In this document: positions 1 through 7,728 of the stretch, piece by piece
Layout: each line of letters starts with the position of its first letter
Position numbering within the stretch: position 1 is the first letter of the stretch
Source of the DNA: Streptomyces sp. NBC_01268
GTDB lineage: Bacteria > Actinomycetota > Actinomycetes > Streptomycetales > Streptomycetaceae
Length of the DNA stretch: 64,000 bases
Assembly (NCBI RefSeq): GCF_036240795.1
Contig: NZ_CP108454.1
Location: 3,348,001 to 3,412,000 of the forward strand
Direction: 5' to 3'
Notes under the pieces: generated by a model
The model's database searches: none
What the model was told of the DNA's origin: nothing
What the model saw: the letters and a program-made list of their open reading frames with translations, nothing else
Position numbers and translations under genes: made by a program

Positions 1-1587
1 CGGGACTTCGCCGCGGCGGACGGGACGGACCTGGCCGCCCGTCTGATGCCCGCCACCTACGGCTTCTCCACCCCGGCCCTCTTCGTCTTCACCGCGGTCC
101 CGGTCCTCGCCGCCTCCCTCCTCTTCCGCCGCGACGCCCGCGAGCGCGCCCTCCTGCGGTGGCCGGCCCTGGTCGCGGCGGTCGCGCTCTCCCTCCAGTG
201 GGGCCCGACCCACCTGGTGTGGCACGTCTTCGCCACCCCGAACGGCAGCCCCTACCGCCAGACCTTCGTGCTGGCCGGGGTCCTGGTGCTCGCCGCGTGG
301 CAGGCGGTGGCCGACGGCCTGCCGGAGCGGCGGGCGCTGCTCGGCGGCACGGGGCTGGTCGGCGTGTTCGCCCTGGCGGCGCTGGGCAGCGCGCAGGCGA
401 CCGGCTGGGGCTGGGCCCTGTTCGCGGCGGGCCTCGCGGCGCCCCTCGTCGTGCGGCGCGGGCGGCCCGCCGTCCTGGCCCTGGCCGCCGTCCTCGTGGC
501 GCAGGCCGCCGCCACCACGGCCTACGGCGACCAGGAGCGGCTCGCCCGCCTCGACGACTACCCGGCCTGGAGCGCCGCCGACACCCGCAGGGCCGCCGCG
601 CTCGCCGAGGCCGACGGCTGGCCCGCGTACCGCACCGACTCCGGCCGCCCCCAGACCACCGGCAACGAGCCGATGCTCCTCGGCGGCCAGGGCGCCGCCT
701 ACTACAGCAGCCTCACCCCCGACGTACTGACCCGCACCCTGCAGGCCCTCGGCGGCGGCTGGACCTCCCGGGGGCGCAACCTCCAGAGCCTCGACAACCC
801 GGTGACCGACGCCCTGTTCGCGGTCGGCGCCCGCGGGCGCGACGGCGCCGTGGTCCGTACGGGTCCGACGGCGCCCCTCGTGACGGTGCGGCCGCCGGGG
901 CCCCCGCCCGCCTACGGCAGCTCCCCCTTCCGCAACCAGGAACTGCTCCTGGGCGTCCGCGTCTACGAACCCCCGGGCCCCGGCGGCGCCTGCCGCACCG
1001 GCACCGAGACCTTCCTCTGGGCGCCCGACTTCACCGGCACCGCCCGCCTCGGCGACCGCACGGTCGCGCTGCGCGGACAGCTCCTCAAGTGGCGGGCCAC
1101 CCTGACCTCGCTGGGCGTCCAGACCGTCCCCGGCGCCCGCCCGGTCCTCACCGGCCGCGGCCACCACGGCGAACTCGCCTGCCTCGACCACACCCGCCTG
1201 GCCACCGCGGTGGCCGCCCTCCGCTCCACCTCCCCCACCACGATCACCGTCACCTCCACCGGCTTCCGCGCCACCCTCCGCCCCGGCACCCGGGGCACCG
1301 TCGTCCTCGCCGCCCCGCGCATCGCGGGCTGGCGGTGCGAGGGACGGCCGGCGGACGCGTACGGCGGCCTGGTGGCGGTGCCCGCGACGGGCCGGACCGA
1401 GGTGAGCTGCGCCTTCCGGCCGCCGGGCCTGCGCGCCGGCCTGGCCGCCGGCGGGGCGGCCGCGCTGCTGCTCGCCCTGTGGGTGACGTGGACGACGGTC
1501 GGCGCAAGGGCCGCGGCGCGGCGGCCTCGGCCCCTGCCACCAGCTCCTTCTCCGACGGATTCACCCGTGCCCGCCCTGCGGCGGTGA
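1..1587 (+). CDS. YfhO-family membrane protein, C-terminal part (5' end outside window)
   Basis: The reading frame is open from the first base, so the gene starts upstream and 528 residues are visible. The visible part begins with several hydrophobic membrane spans. A soluble extracytoplasmic region follows (around residues 175-450), with runs such as NPVTDALFAVGARG, and one last span near the C-terminus (AGLAAGGAAALLLALWV) before a short basic Pro-rich tail. The NPVTDALF region and the late IAGWRCEGRPADAYGG segment resemble YfhO proteins, GT-C-fold membrane proteins linked to lipid-carried sugar transfer, where the late segment usually reads GWxaxvDG. The exact substrate cannot be read from sequence. 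The ATG at 46 is internal and is not taken as the start. Family call fairly good; function inferred. Confidence 0.72.
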   Translation, partial: RDFAAADGTDLAARLMPATYGFSTPALFVFTAVPVLAASLLFRRDARERALLRWPALVAAVALSLQWGPTHLVWHVFATPNGSPYRQTFVLAGVLVLAAWQAVADGLPERRALLGGTGLVGVFALAALGSAQATGWGWALFAAGLAAPLVVRRGRPAVLALAAVLVAQAAATTAYGDQERLARLDDYPAWSAADTRRAAALAEADGWPAYRTDSGRPQTTGNEPMLLGGQGAAYYSSLTPDVLTRTLQALGGGWTSRGRNLQSLDNPVTDALFAVGARGRDGAVVRTGPTAPLVTVRPPGPPPAYGSSPFRNQELLLGVRVYEPPGPGGACRTGTETFLWAPDFTGTARLGDRTVALRGQLLKWRATLTSLGVQTVPGARPVLTGRGHHGELACLDHTRLATAVAALRSTSPTTITVTSTGFRATLRPGTRGTVVLAAPRIAGWRCEGRPADAYGGLVAVPATGRTEVSCAFRPPGLRAGLAAGGAAALLLALWVTWTTVGARAAARRPRPLPPAPSPTDSPVPALRR

Positions 1588-1725
1588 CGTGGGCGGGGCC
1601 GTCGGCGGGGCCGATGGCGACGCCGTCGAGAATTGGCCGTTTCTCGTCTGCCGTACGCGGCCCGATGGGCGCTTAATGGGGCTCCCGCGCGACGCGGGGT
1701 GAGGGACGAGCACACGGGGGAGCTC

Positions 1726-2379
1726 ATGGACTCCACGGGGAACTTCGGCCCGCCGCCACCACGGACACCACCGCCCGGACCAACGCCCGGAGCAACGCCC
1801 GGACCGCCGCCCGGGCCTCCGCCGTCCGCGCCGCCGGGTGCTTCGGACGGGGCGCCGCGGGCGTTCCCGCCGGTGCCGCGCCGGGGCGGCACCCTGGAGA
1901 TCGCGGTCAGGCACCGGATGCTCTGGGTGGGCTCGGCCGCCTTCCCGCTGCACAACCTCAGCCGGGTCGAGGCCTTCAGGCTCAAGCCCGACCGGGGCGC
2001 GGCCTTCGTCCGCTTCCTGAAGTGGCTGGCGGTCGTCGCCGCCGTCTACGTGGCGTTCAACGTGATGAACGGCGGCGACACGAGCCTCGCGGAGGACGCG
2101 AGTCCCGTGCTGGCGATGGTCGTGATCGTTCTGATCATCGTCCTGATCAAGGAGCTGGCCGAGGCGTCGAAGCCGATCCTCGCCGTGGAGACGGCCGGCG
2201 GATCCCTGGCGATCGTGACGCTGCCGAGCATGGACCAGCTCCGCGAGATCGCCGGGCAGGTGGTGCACGCGATCGACCACCCGGAGGCCGAGTTCACCGC
2301 GTACGTCCACCAGTTGAACAACTACAACGGACCGGTCATCAACCAGACCGGCACGGGGAACACGGGGATCCGGCGGTGA
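1726..2379 (+). CDS. DUF6232-like membrane protein ending in a YNGPVI motif
   Basis: A 217-residue protein. The first 50 residues are Pro-rich and disordered. A small beta-rich domain (GGTLEIAVRHRMLWVGSAAF) resembles DUF6232. Two hydrophobic segments follow (AVVAAVYVAFNVM and VLAMVVIVLIIVLI), then a short cytoplasmic-type region. The last 20 residues carry YNGPVINQTGTGNTGI. The ATG at 1726 is chosen over an in-frame start 93 nt upstream because GGGGGAG lies just before it. The stop TGA (2377-2379) overlaps the GTG start of the next gene, so the two are probably translationally coupled. The C-terminal motif recurs at the N-terminus of that next protein. Function unknown. Confidence 0.75.
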   Translation: MDSTGNFGPPPPRTPPPGPTPGATPGPPPGPPPSAPPGASDGAPRAFPPVPRRGGTLEIAVRHRMLWVGSAAFPLHNLSRVEAFRLKPDRGAAFVRFLKWLAVVAAVYVAFNVMNGGDTSLAEDASPVLAMVVIVLIIVLIKELAEASKPILAVETAGGSLAIVTLPSMDQLREIAGQVVHAIDHPEAEFTAYVHQLNNYNGPVINQTGTGNTGIRR

Positions 2380-2450
2380 ACGAACCCACGCACCACTCGA
2401 CCTACAACGGGCCCGTCATCCACCAGACCGGCGACCGGAACGTGGGCATC
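2323..2450 (+). repeat. Near-duplicate 48-bp coding motif shared by two adjacent genes
   Basis: Positions 2323-2370 encode YNGPVINQTGTGNTGI at the end of one gene. Positions 2403-2450 encode YNGPVIHQTGDRNVGI at the start of the next. The two copies start 80 bp apart and match at 12 of 16 residues. The Gly/Asn/Gln pattern is like that of short amyloid-signalling or beta-arch motifs, but that is inference. Confidence 0.85.
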
Positions 2451-2723
2451 AACTACGGCACCGTCGGCTCCCCTCAGGACGACCCCGAACTCCGCGCCGC
2501 CGTGGAGGAGCTGACCGCCCGGCTCCGTGCGGTCCTCGCCCACCTCACCCCCGACCAGGTCCGCGCCGTGGAGGAGACCCTGCCGGTGCTCGCCCTGGAC
2601 CGGGAGGCGATGGCCGAGCGGGGCCTCACCCTGGCACGGCTCGGGCAGATCGCGGCGGTGGTCGGGCCGGTGGCGCAGCCGGTCGCGGACGCGCTGGGGC
2701 GGCTGCTCGGGCTGCTCGGCTAG
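2376..2723 (+). CDS. Small soluble protein with N-terminal YNGPVI motif
   Basis: A 115-residue protein starting at a GTG that overlaps the upstream stop codon (GTGA). Residues 10-25 are YNGPVIHQTGDRNVGI, a close copy of the C-terminal motif of the preceding membrane protein. The rest is predicted alpha-helical: an acidic helix with ELRAAVEELTARLRAVLAHL, then a C-terminal hydrophobic or amphipathic segment rich in Ala, Val and Leu (VVGPVAQPVADALGRLLGLLG). I do not recognise a domain family. Sharing a motif with the coupled membrane protein suggests the two interact, with this protein as adaptor or effector, but that is inference. The C-terminal helix could bind membrane. Confidence 0.7.
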   Translation: MNEPTHHSTYNGPVIHQTGDRNVGINYGTVGSPQDDPELRAAVEELTARLRAVLAHLTPDQVRAVEETLPVLALDREAMAERGLTLARLGQIAAVVGPVAQPVADALGRLLGLLG

Positions 2724-2954
2724 GCCCGTCACCGGACCGCGACGACCCGTCCGGCTTCTCCGTCCGTGCGTGACGCCTGCCTGCTCCCGAGCCGCCCCCA
2801 CCCTCCGCCACACGGAGCGAGGGGGCGATCCCGCTCGGTCGCACGGGTGACACGGCCGGGCATCCCTGTCGATTCGGCGACGCCCCGATCGACGTCCTGG
2901 TGTGGGGCGCTTCGCCGCACGAGGATGCGACAGGACCTATGGAGGAGGAGTCCC

Positions 2955-3605
2955 GTGGACCAGCTGCTGAGAGTCATGAACTTCAACGTCTCGCGCGACG
3001 GGATCGGCGCCGGCGCCGATGAGGACCAGAGCCTGGAGAACCCCTTCGGCCTGCCCCACGCGGAGCGCCTGTTCGCGTGGGCCGGCGCCACCGCGAGCTG
3101 GCCGATGCGCGCGGACGCCGGTGGGAGCCGGGGCCTCGACGACTACTTCACCCGGGACTTCGCCCGCAACATCGGCGCGGAGATCATGGGCCGCAACAAG
3201 TTCGGCCCCCAGCGAGGGCCTTGGCAGGACCACGAGTGGCAGGGCTGGTGGGGTGACGAGCCCCCGTTCCGCACTCCCGTGTTCGTCATGACCCACCACG
3301 AGCGCCCGTCGATCACGCTCTCCGACACCACGTTCCACTTCGTCGGCGGCGACCCCGCCGACGTCCTCGAACAGGCGCGGAAGGCCGCCGACGGCAAGGA
3401 CGTGCGGCTCGGCGGCGGGGTCAGCACCGTCCGGCAGTTCCTCGACGCCGACCTCGTCGACACGATGCACATCGCGGTCGCGCCGGTGGAACTCGGCTCC
3501 GGGATCCGGCTGTGGGAATCGCCCGAGGAGCTCCTGGACCGCTTCCACCTCGAGGTCGTGCCCAGCGTCAGCGGGGTCGTGCACCACCTGTTCTGGCGGC
3601 GGTGA
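2955..3605 (+). CDS. Dihydrofolate reductase family protein (RibD C-terminal type)
   Basis: A 216-residue protein. It opens with LLRVMNFNVSRDGIGAG, the typical first strand and loop of RibD_C/DHFR-like reductases. It continues with EIMGRNKFGPQRGPW (substrate and NADPH region), PVFVMTHHERPSI, and the nucleotide-binding DVRLGGGVSTVRQFLDADLVD near residues 150-175. The size is normal for the stand-alone family. Such proteins are presumed NADPH-dependent reductases of unknown substrate; the name does not imply folate metabolism. The GTG at 2955 is chosen because GGAGGAGGAG ends 4 nt before it. The gene stops 48 bp before a MarR gene and could share its control, but lies upstream of the operator. 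Confidence 0.85.
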   Translation: MDQLLRVMNFNVSRDGIGAGADEDQSLENPFGLPHAERLFAWAGATASWPMRADAGGSRGLDDYFTRDFARNIGAEIMGRNKFGPQRGPWQDHEWQGWWGDEPPFRTPVFVMTHHERPSITLSDTTFHFVGGDPADVLEQARKAADGKDVRLGGGVSTVRQFLDADLVDTMHIAVAPVELGSGIRLWESPEELLDRFHLEVVPSVSGVVHHLFWRR

Positions 3606-3623
3606 ACCAAAAACATTAGCCAT

Positions 3624-3642
3624 GTACATAGTAGCTATGTAC
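3624..3642. promoter_or_regulatory. Perfect 19-bp palindrome, probable MarR operator
   Basis: GTACATAGTAGCTATGTAC is an 8-3-8 perfect inverted repeat in an AT-rich island just before the first MarR gene. Its position 10 nt before the start codon suits autorepression by the MarR protein encoded there. Binding is inferred. Confidence 0.7.
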
Positions 3643-3652
3643 TGTATCTGTG

Positions 3653-4144
3653 ATGAGCGACTCAACATCCGAGAACGCGACGGCCGGCTTCCTCGTCTGG
3701 CGCCTGTCCATGAAGTGGCGCGTGGCCGTCGACCGGGCACTCGCGCCACTGGGGATGACCCACGCGCAGTACGCGGTGATGGCCTCGCTGTACGGGCTGG
3801 GGCGCTCCGGGCAGCGCCCCAGCCAGCGCGAGCTCGCCGACCACACGGGCCTTGAGGCGCTGTACGTGTCGAAGCTGGCCCGCGCCCTGGAGTCGTCCGG
3901 GCTCGTCGCCCGCACCCGGGACCCGGCCGACCCGCGCGCCATGCGGCTGGAGCTCACGGAGCAGGGGCGGGACGCCTCCCGCCGCGCGATCACGATGATC
4001 CAGGGGCTGCTCGACCAGCTCCTGGAGCCGCTCGGCGGGCAGCACGGCCCCCGGGCGGACCGGTTCACCCAGGAGCTGGCCACCCTGCTCGACGTATCCC
4101 TTGAAGCGCACGTGTCCGACGCCGACGAAAAGGATCAGTCATGA
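3653..4144 (+). CDS. MarR-family transcriptional regulator
   Basis: A 163-residue protein with MarR winged-helix architecture. It has a dimer helix (FLVWRLSMKWRVAVDRAL), MTHAQYAVMASLYGL, recognition helix SQRELADHTGLEALYVSKLARALE, the wing SGLVARTRDPADPRAMRLELTEQGRD with the conserved D-P-R, and a C-terminal dimer helix. The ATG at 3653 follows an in-frame GTG at 3650; either may be used. There is almost no leader between the palindromic operator and the start. The TGA overlaps the ATG of the next gene by 4 nt. It most likely represses itself and its partner; the ligand cannot be told from sequence. Confidence 0.88.
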   Translation: MSDSTSENATAGFLVWRLSMKWRVAVDRALAPLGMTHAQYAVMASLYGLGRSGQRPSQRELADHTGLEALYVSKLARALESSGLVARTRDPADPRAMRLELTEQGRDASRRAITMIQGLLDQLLEPLGGQHGPRADRFTQELATLLDVSLEAHVSDADEKDQS

Positions 4145-4596
4145 CCGAGCCCACCGCTTCCGCCCCCACCACCAACGGCCGTGTCATCGCCCTCGCCCAC
4201 TACGCGGCGCGCGCGGTCCTGGAGAGCGTGCTGACCCGCCACGGCGCCACGTTCCACCAGAGCGTGACCCTCAAGTCCGTCCTCCTCGCGGGCGGCTCCG
4301 TCGCCCCCGACCGGCTCGTGGCCGACGTCATCAACTCGTTGAAGATCGAGGAGTCGGCCGTACGTGAGGTCGTCGCCGAGATGACGGCCTCGAAGCTCCT
4401 GGAGCCGGACCCGGCCGACCCCACCCGCCTGCACCTCACGCCCACCGGCCGGGAACTGCTCGACACCACGAGCGCCGAGACCGCCGAGATCTCCGCCCGC
4501 CTCTACGCCGGCATCCCGGCCGAGGACCTGGCGGTGGCGGGCCGCGTCCTGACCCTGGTCACGGAACGCGCGAACGCGGAGCTGGCGCGCGCCTGA
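4141..4596 (+). CDS. MarR-like winged-helix protein, partner of the upstream MarR
   Basis: A 151-residue protein starting in an ATGA overlap with the MarR gene. It has an all-helical start, a helix-turn-helix region around SVLLAGGSVAPDRLVADVINSLKIEESAVREVVAEM, and a wing-like segment ending in LLEPDPADPTRLHLTPTGRELL (MarR D-P hallmark). The C-terminal helix ends in TLVTERANAELARA. Two MarR-like proteins translated from one coupled message could form a heterodimer, or the second could sense a ligand and modulate the first. That is inference. No obvious enzyme or pump target lies directly downstream. Confidence 0.75.
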   Translation: MTEPTASAPTTNGRVIALAHYAARAVLESVLTRHGATFHQSVTLKSVLLAGGSVAPDRLVADVINSLKIEESAVREVVAEMTASKLLEPDPADPTRLHLTPTGRELLDTTSAETAEISARLYAGIPAEDLAVAGRVLTLVTERANAELARA

Positions 4597-4635
4597 CGCC
4601 CCCGGCCCCGCCCTCGCCCTCAAGGCCGCCGCCCG

Positions 4636-4755
4636 GTCTACCTCGAACTCCCGGCGGTCGGCACGCAGGTGCAGGCGGGCGAAGCCATCGGCGTCGTGGA
4701 GTCGGTCAAGGCCGCGTCCGACATCTGCTCGCCGCCGCCGACTCCCCGAAGCTGA
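4636..4755 (+). pseudogene. Remnant of glycine cleavage H protein (gcvH)
   Basis: In one frame this stretch encodes [15 protein letters not shown], continues [18 protein letters not shown], then runs into nonsense and a stop. This is the lipoyl-lysine region of GcvH, whose family pattern is VxLPxVGxxVxxGxxxGxVESxKxxSDxxxP. The sequence upstream no longer reads as GcvH in this frame, and the C-terminal third is gone, so only about 30 codons of a 125-codon gene survive. It lies in the 332-bp stretch 4597-4928, which otherwise holds nothing I recognise. A decayed copy is the simplest reading. Confidence 0.75.
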
Positions 4756-4928
4756 TCGGCCAGTCACCCCTCGCGGTGCCGCACGGCATGCCCCGCCTCG
4801 CCTCACGGCCATCCCGGCGTGGCGGCGCAGGACCGCGCATCCCTGAGGGCCGTTCCTCGTTGGGCACGCCGTACCAGTCGTGCCCGGCGGGCCGGTCGTG
4901 TCCGCCGCGGCTCTCGGAAGGCGGACCC

Positions 4929-5162
4929 ATGAAGTCCAGGATCATCGGTGGCGTGCTGTTGGCGGGGGCCATGGCCCTCGGTTCGGCCGGGGTGGCCTCG
5001 GCCGACGGCCCCGGTGACGGTGACGCCCCGGCGCCCCGCCCCGCGTCGGCGGACGAGCTGCCCGCCGCGCCCGGCTCGACGGCGCAGAGCGCACCCGCCC
5101 TCGGCGAGATCCCCCTGTCGGGCAACTCGCTGTCGCCGCTCGGCACCCTGCTCGGCGGCTGA
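4929..5162 (+). CDS. Small secreted protein of unknown function
   Basis: A 77-residue protein with a clear Sec signal peptide: MKSRIIGG, a hydrophobic core LLAGAMALGSAGVA, and a probable AxA cleavage site before DGPGDG. The mature part of about 52 residues is Asp/Pro/Ala-rich, then ends GEIPLSGNSLSPLGTLLGG. It has no cysteines and no chaplin or rodlin signature. The ATG is preceded by GGAAGG at a good distance. Many Streptomyces encode short exported proteins of this style; I do not recognise a family. Confidence 0.65.
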   Translation: MKSRIIGGVLLAGAMALGSAGVASADGPGDGDAPAPRPASADELPAAPGSTAQSAPALGEIPLSGNSLSPLGTLLGG

Positions 5163-5408
5163 CGGGACCGCGAGCGCGCCACCGGCTGAGGGCCCGCCAC
5201 CCGTCGCGGCGACGCGAGACAGCACCCTTCACAGGGTCAGGCGGCATGCCCCTGCCGCGCGGTGGACACACGGTCGGCAGGCGACCGACGGGGAGGAGGG
5301 TGGGGTGGGTTGGTTCTCTCCCCGGGTTCTTTTCATCTGTCCCGCGCCCCTCCCCGGAGCGGACCACCGCAACGCCTCCGCCCACGACTCGGTGCCTAAG
5401 CTGCCGGG

Positions 5409-7145
5409 ATGAGACTGACCAGACTCGTGGTGGGGGCTGCTCTGGCCGCCTCCGCACTCCTGCCCGTATCCCCGGCCGCTCAGGCCTCCCCAGCCGTCGG
5501 GACCGTCGCGTCCGGCTCCGCCGTGGAGCCCTTCGACGCCCGCTTCACCCTGACCCGCGTCGACGGGGTCAAGTCCGACCTGATCTCGGCCGTGGAGACC
5601 GCGGGGGTCTCCACGGCGCCGGTCACCGAGGTGCTCGGCTCGCGCAGCGGGCGGCCGGGGCTGTGCCACGCCACCGGGCTCAACGGGGCCCTGCGGCCCG
5701 ACGGGTTCTGCTGGGACGACCAGGACGACAGGACCGGCTACACGGACGCGGGCGGCGGGTGGATGCCGCAGGGCTTCGCCGGGGCGCACGCGTCCGGCTC
5801 CGCCGACGGGACCTACCAGGGCCGCACCTTGTTCGCCGCGTCCTGGTACTTCGGCGTGCTGAACCAGCCCGAGGAGTACACCCGCGTCTCGATCGCCGAG
5901 TCGGCCGGCGGCGGCGCCCCCGTCTCGTACGGGCACGTCGCCCTGGTGGAGCCGGTCGCGGGCGGCGACTTCAAGAAGCCGGCGTTCCCGTCGCACGCGG
6001 ACGGCGTCGCCTGGTACAGGGACCGCCTGTTCGTCGCCAACGGCGCCGAGCTCCAGGTGTACGACCTGAACCACCTGTGGCGGATGACGGACACCACCAG
6101 CGCCGCGACCGGCCTGGGCGGCGGCAAGAGCTCGGCGCGCTACCACCGGTGGGCGCTGCCGCTCGTCGCCCGCTACAGCACGGTCAGCACGGCGGCGCTC
6201 GACGACCCCTCGACGGCCTTCCTGAGGGGCAATCCGCGCGCCTGCGGACCCGCCGCCGAGAACCTCGGCGAGCTCTGCATGAGCAGTCTGAGCGTCGACC
6301 TCTCCGACACCGTGAACGGCCCCGCCCTGATCTCGACCGAGCACCGCTCCGAGGGCGGCGCCCGGATCGTCCGCTGGCCGCTCGACGGGCTGGAGACGGG
6401 GACGCCCGAGCAGGTGGCCGCGCACGGCACGGCGTACACGAGCCCCGTCACGGGCATCCAGGGGATCGCCAAGGGCGGCGACACCTTCTACATGAGCGGG
6501 AGCTGCCCGACGGGCTTCCCCGCCGGTCACGCCTGTCTCCACGCGGCGCGCGCGGGCGAGGCACCCCGGGTGCTCACCCAGGCGCCGTATCTGACGCAGG
6601 GGCTCTCGTTCGACCCCCGCACGGGGCGCCTGTGGGGCTACAACGAGGCCCTGGAGAACGCCGGCGGCGGGCGGCGGGTGGTGTTCTCCGTCGACCCGGC
6701 GGCGGGCGCGGCGGCGGACGGCTGGGGCTGGCTGACCAACCACCACCGGCCGGGCGCGATCTGCGCGACGCCCCTGGGGAACGCGACGGCCAACGGGACG
6801 GTCGTCACGGTCTGGTCGTGCACGGGATCCCCGGTCCAGCGCTGGCAGTACGACCCGGTGAACCGGCTCCTGGTCCACCGGGCGAGCGGCCGCTGCCTGA
6901 CCCCGAAGGCCAACGGGGCGAACGTCGACGGCGCCGTCCTCACCCTGTGGACGTGCAACCCGGCGAGCGACGTGCAGAGGTTCACCCCGGACCCGGTGAC
7001 CGGGCTCCTCGTCAACGCGTTCGGCAAGGCCGTCGCCACGAAGGGCAACTCCCTGGCGGACGGGACCACCCTCACCCTGTGGACGAGAGCGACGTCCTCG
7101 GGGGCGGCGTCCGACGCGCAGGACTGGTCCGTGAAGGGCTTCTGA
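5409..7145 (+). CDS. Secreted protein with C-terminal ricin-type lectin domain
   Basis: A 578-residue protein with a Sec signal peptide (MRLTRLVVGAALAASALLPV, probable cleavage after AQA). Residues about 35-440 form an uncharacterised extracellular domain, probably a beta-propeller from its regular W/Y-containing segments, with paired cysteines (LCHATGLNG, FCWDDQDD, SCPTGFPAGHACLH). Residues about 450-578 are a beta-trefoil of ricin type, with the repeats VVTVWSC...QRWQYD, AVLTLWTC...QRFTPD and TLTLWTRA...QDWSV, the usual QxW marks; the third repeat has lost its cysteine. Such lectins bind galactose- or xylose-type glycans. The gene is closed by a strong bidirectional terminator. The catalytic activity, if any, of the main domain is not apparent. 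Confidence 0.82.
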   Translation: MRLTRLVVGAALAASALLPVSPAAQASPAVGTVASGSAVEPFDARFTLTRVDGVKSDLISAVETAGVSTAPVTEVLGSRSGRPGLCHATGLNGALRPDGFCWDDQDDRTGYTDAGGGWMPQGFAGAHASGSADGTYQGRTLFAASWYFGVLNQPEEYTRVSIAESAGGGAPVSYGHVALVEPVAGGDFKKPAFPSHADGVAWYRDRLFVANGAELQVYDLNHLWRMTDTTSAATGLGGGKSSARYHRWALPLVARYSTVSTAALDDPSTAFLRGNPRACGPAAENLGELCMSSLSVDLSDTVNGPALISTEHRSEGGARIVRWPLDGLETGTPEQVAAHGTAYTSPVTGIQGIAKGGDTFYMSGSCPTGFPAGHACLHAARAGEAPRVLTQAPYLTQGLSFDPRTGRLWGYNEALENAGGGRRVVFSVDPAAGAAADGWGWLTNHHRPGAICATPLGNATANGTVVTVWSCTGSPVQRWQYDPVNRLLVHRASGRCLTPKANGANVDGAVLTLWTCNPASDVQRFTPDPVTGLLVNAFGKAVATKGNSLADGTTLTLWTRATSSGAASDAQDWSVKGF

Positions 7146-7156
7146 GCCGCGGATGA

Positions 7157-7200
7157 CGCGCGAGAGGGGCCGGTCCCGATGGACCGGCCCCTCTCGCGCG
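7157..7200. terminator. Strong bidirectional hairpin terminator
   Basis: A 20-bp perfect stem with a 4-nt loop (CGAT) lies between two convergent genes: the lectin gene on plus and the LppU-like gene on minus. Confidence 0.85.
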
Positions 7201-7214
7201 CGCGTGGTGCGCGG

Positions 7215-7601
7215 TTACTTCTTGACGGCGTCCAGGCAGAGCACGAACTTGTCCGAGTCCAGCTGCTGGGCGAGCGCGGAGAGCTCGTCGCCGCACTTGT
7301 TCAGGTCGAAGGTGTCGTCGTACACCTTGACGACCTTGAACAGGTCGGCCTTGCCGGAGTCGCAGGGCTGGCTGTCGACCTTGGGGTCGTTCTCCGGACC
7401 GGTCACGGTCACGCACTCGCCCGCCTTCGCGTGCACGGGCGCGTCGCCGGTGACGTACGGGAGACCCAGCTTCACGGCGAGAGCCACCACGAGGAGGACC
7501 ACGAAGCCACCGATCTTCTTCAGCGCGCCGCCCTTCTTCTCGGGAGCGGGCGCCTGGGCGGGCGCGGCGGCGAACGGGTCGGACGGCGGAGGCGTGGTCA
7601 T
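7215..7601 (-). CDS. LppU/SCO3897-like membrane-anchored protein
   Basis: A 128-residue protein with a Pro/Ala-rich cytoplasmic start, a single membrane span (GGFVVLLVVALAVKLGLPYV) and an outer domain with four cysteines: AGECVTVTGPEND, SQPCDSGKADLF, NKCGDELS and KFVLCLD. The GxCV and SxPC pattern matches the LppU/SCO3897 family, a small extracytoplasmic disulfide-bonded domain of unknown role. The ATG at 7601 is preferred over the in-frame ATG at 7628 because AAGGA precedes it by about 7 nt. Function unknown. Confidence 0.75.
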   Translation of the reverse strand: MTTPPPSDPFAAAPAQAPAPEKKGGALKKIGGFVVLLVVALAVKLGLPYVTGDAPVHAKAGECVTVTGPENDPKVDSQPCDSGKADLFKVVKVYDDTFDLNKCGDELSALAQQLDSDKFVLCLDAVKK

Positions 7602-7664
7602 GGAGGAATCCTTGAACGGCGTGGACATGATCGAACGCGCACGTTACAGACCGCAAAAGGGCCA

Positions 7665-7687
7665 AAACGGATCTCTCGCATCCGTTT
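7665..7687 (-). terminator. Probable terminator of the kinase operon
   Basis: AAACGGAT, a 7-nt spacer and ATCCGTTT form a perfect 8-bp stem. On the minus strand it is followed by TTTTGG. It lies 42 bp after the kinase stop codon and upstream of the LppU-like gene. Confidence 0.6.
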
Positions 7688-7728
7688 CCCAATCAGATAC
7701 GGAGTCGTGATCCTGCCGACCCGTCAGA

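Noticed and set aside
5163..5408. Possible small gene between the secreted protein and the lectin gene
   Set aside because: No frame with a plausible start, ribosome-binding site and protein-like composition; taken as promoter region.
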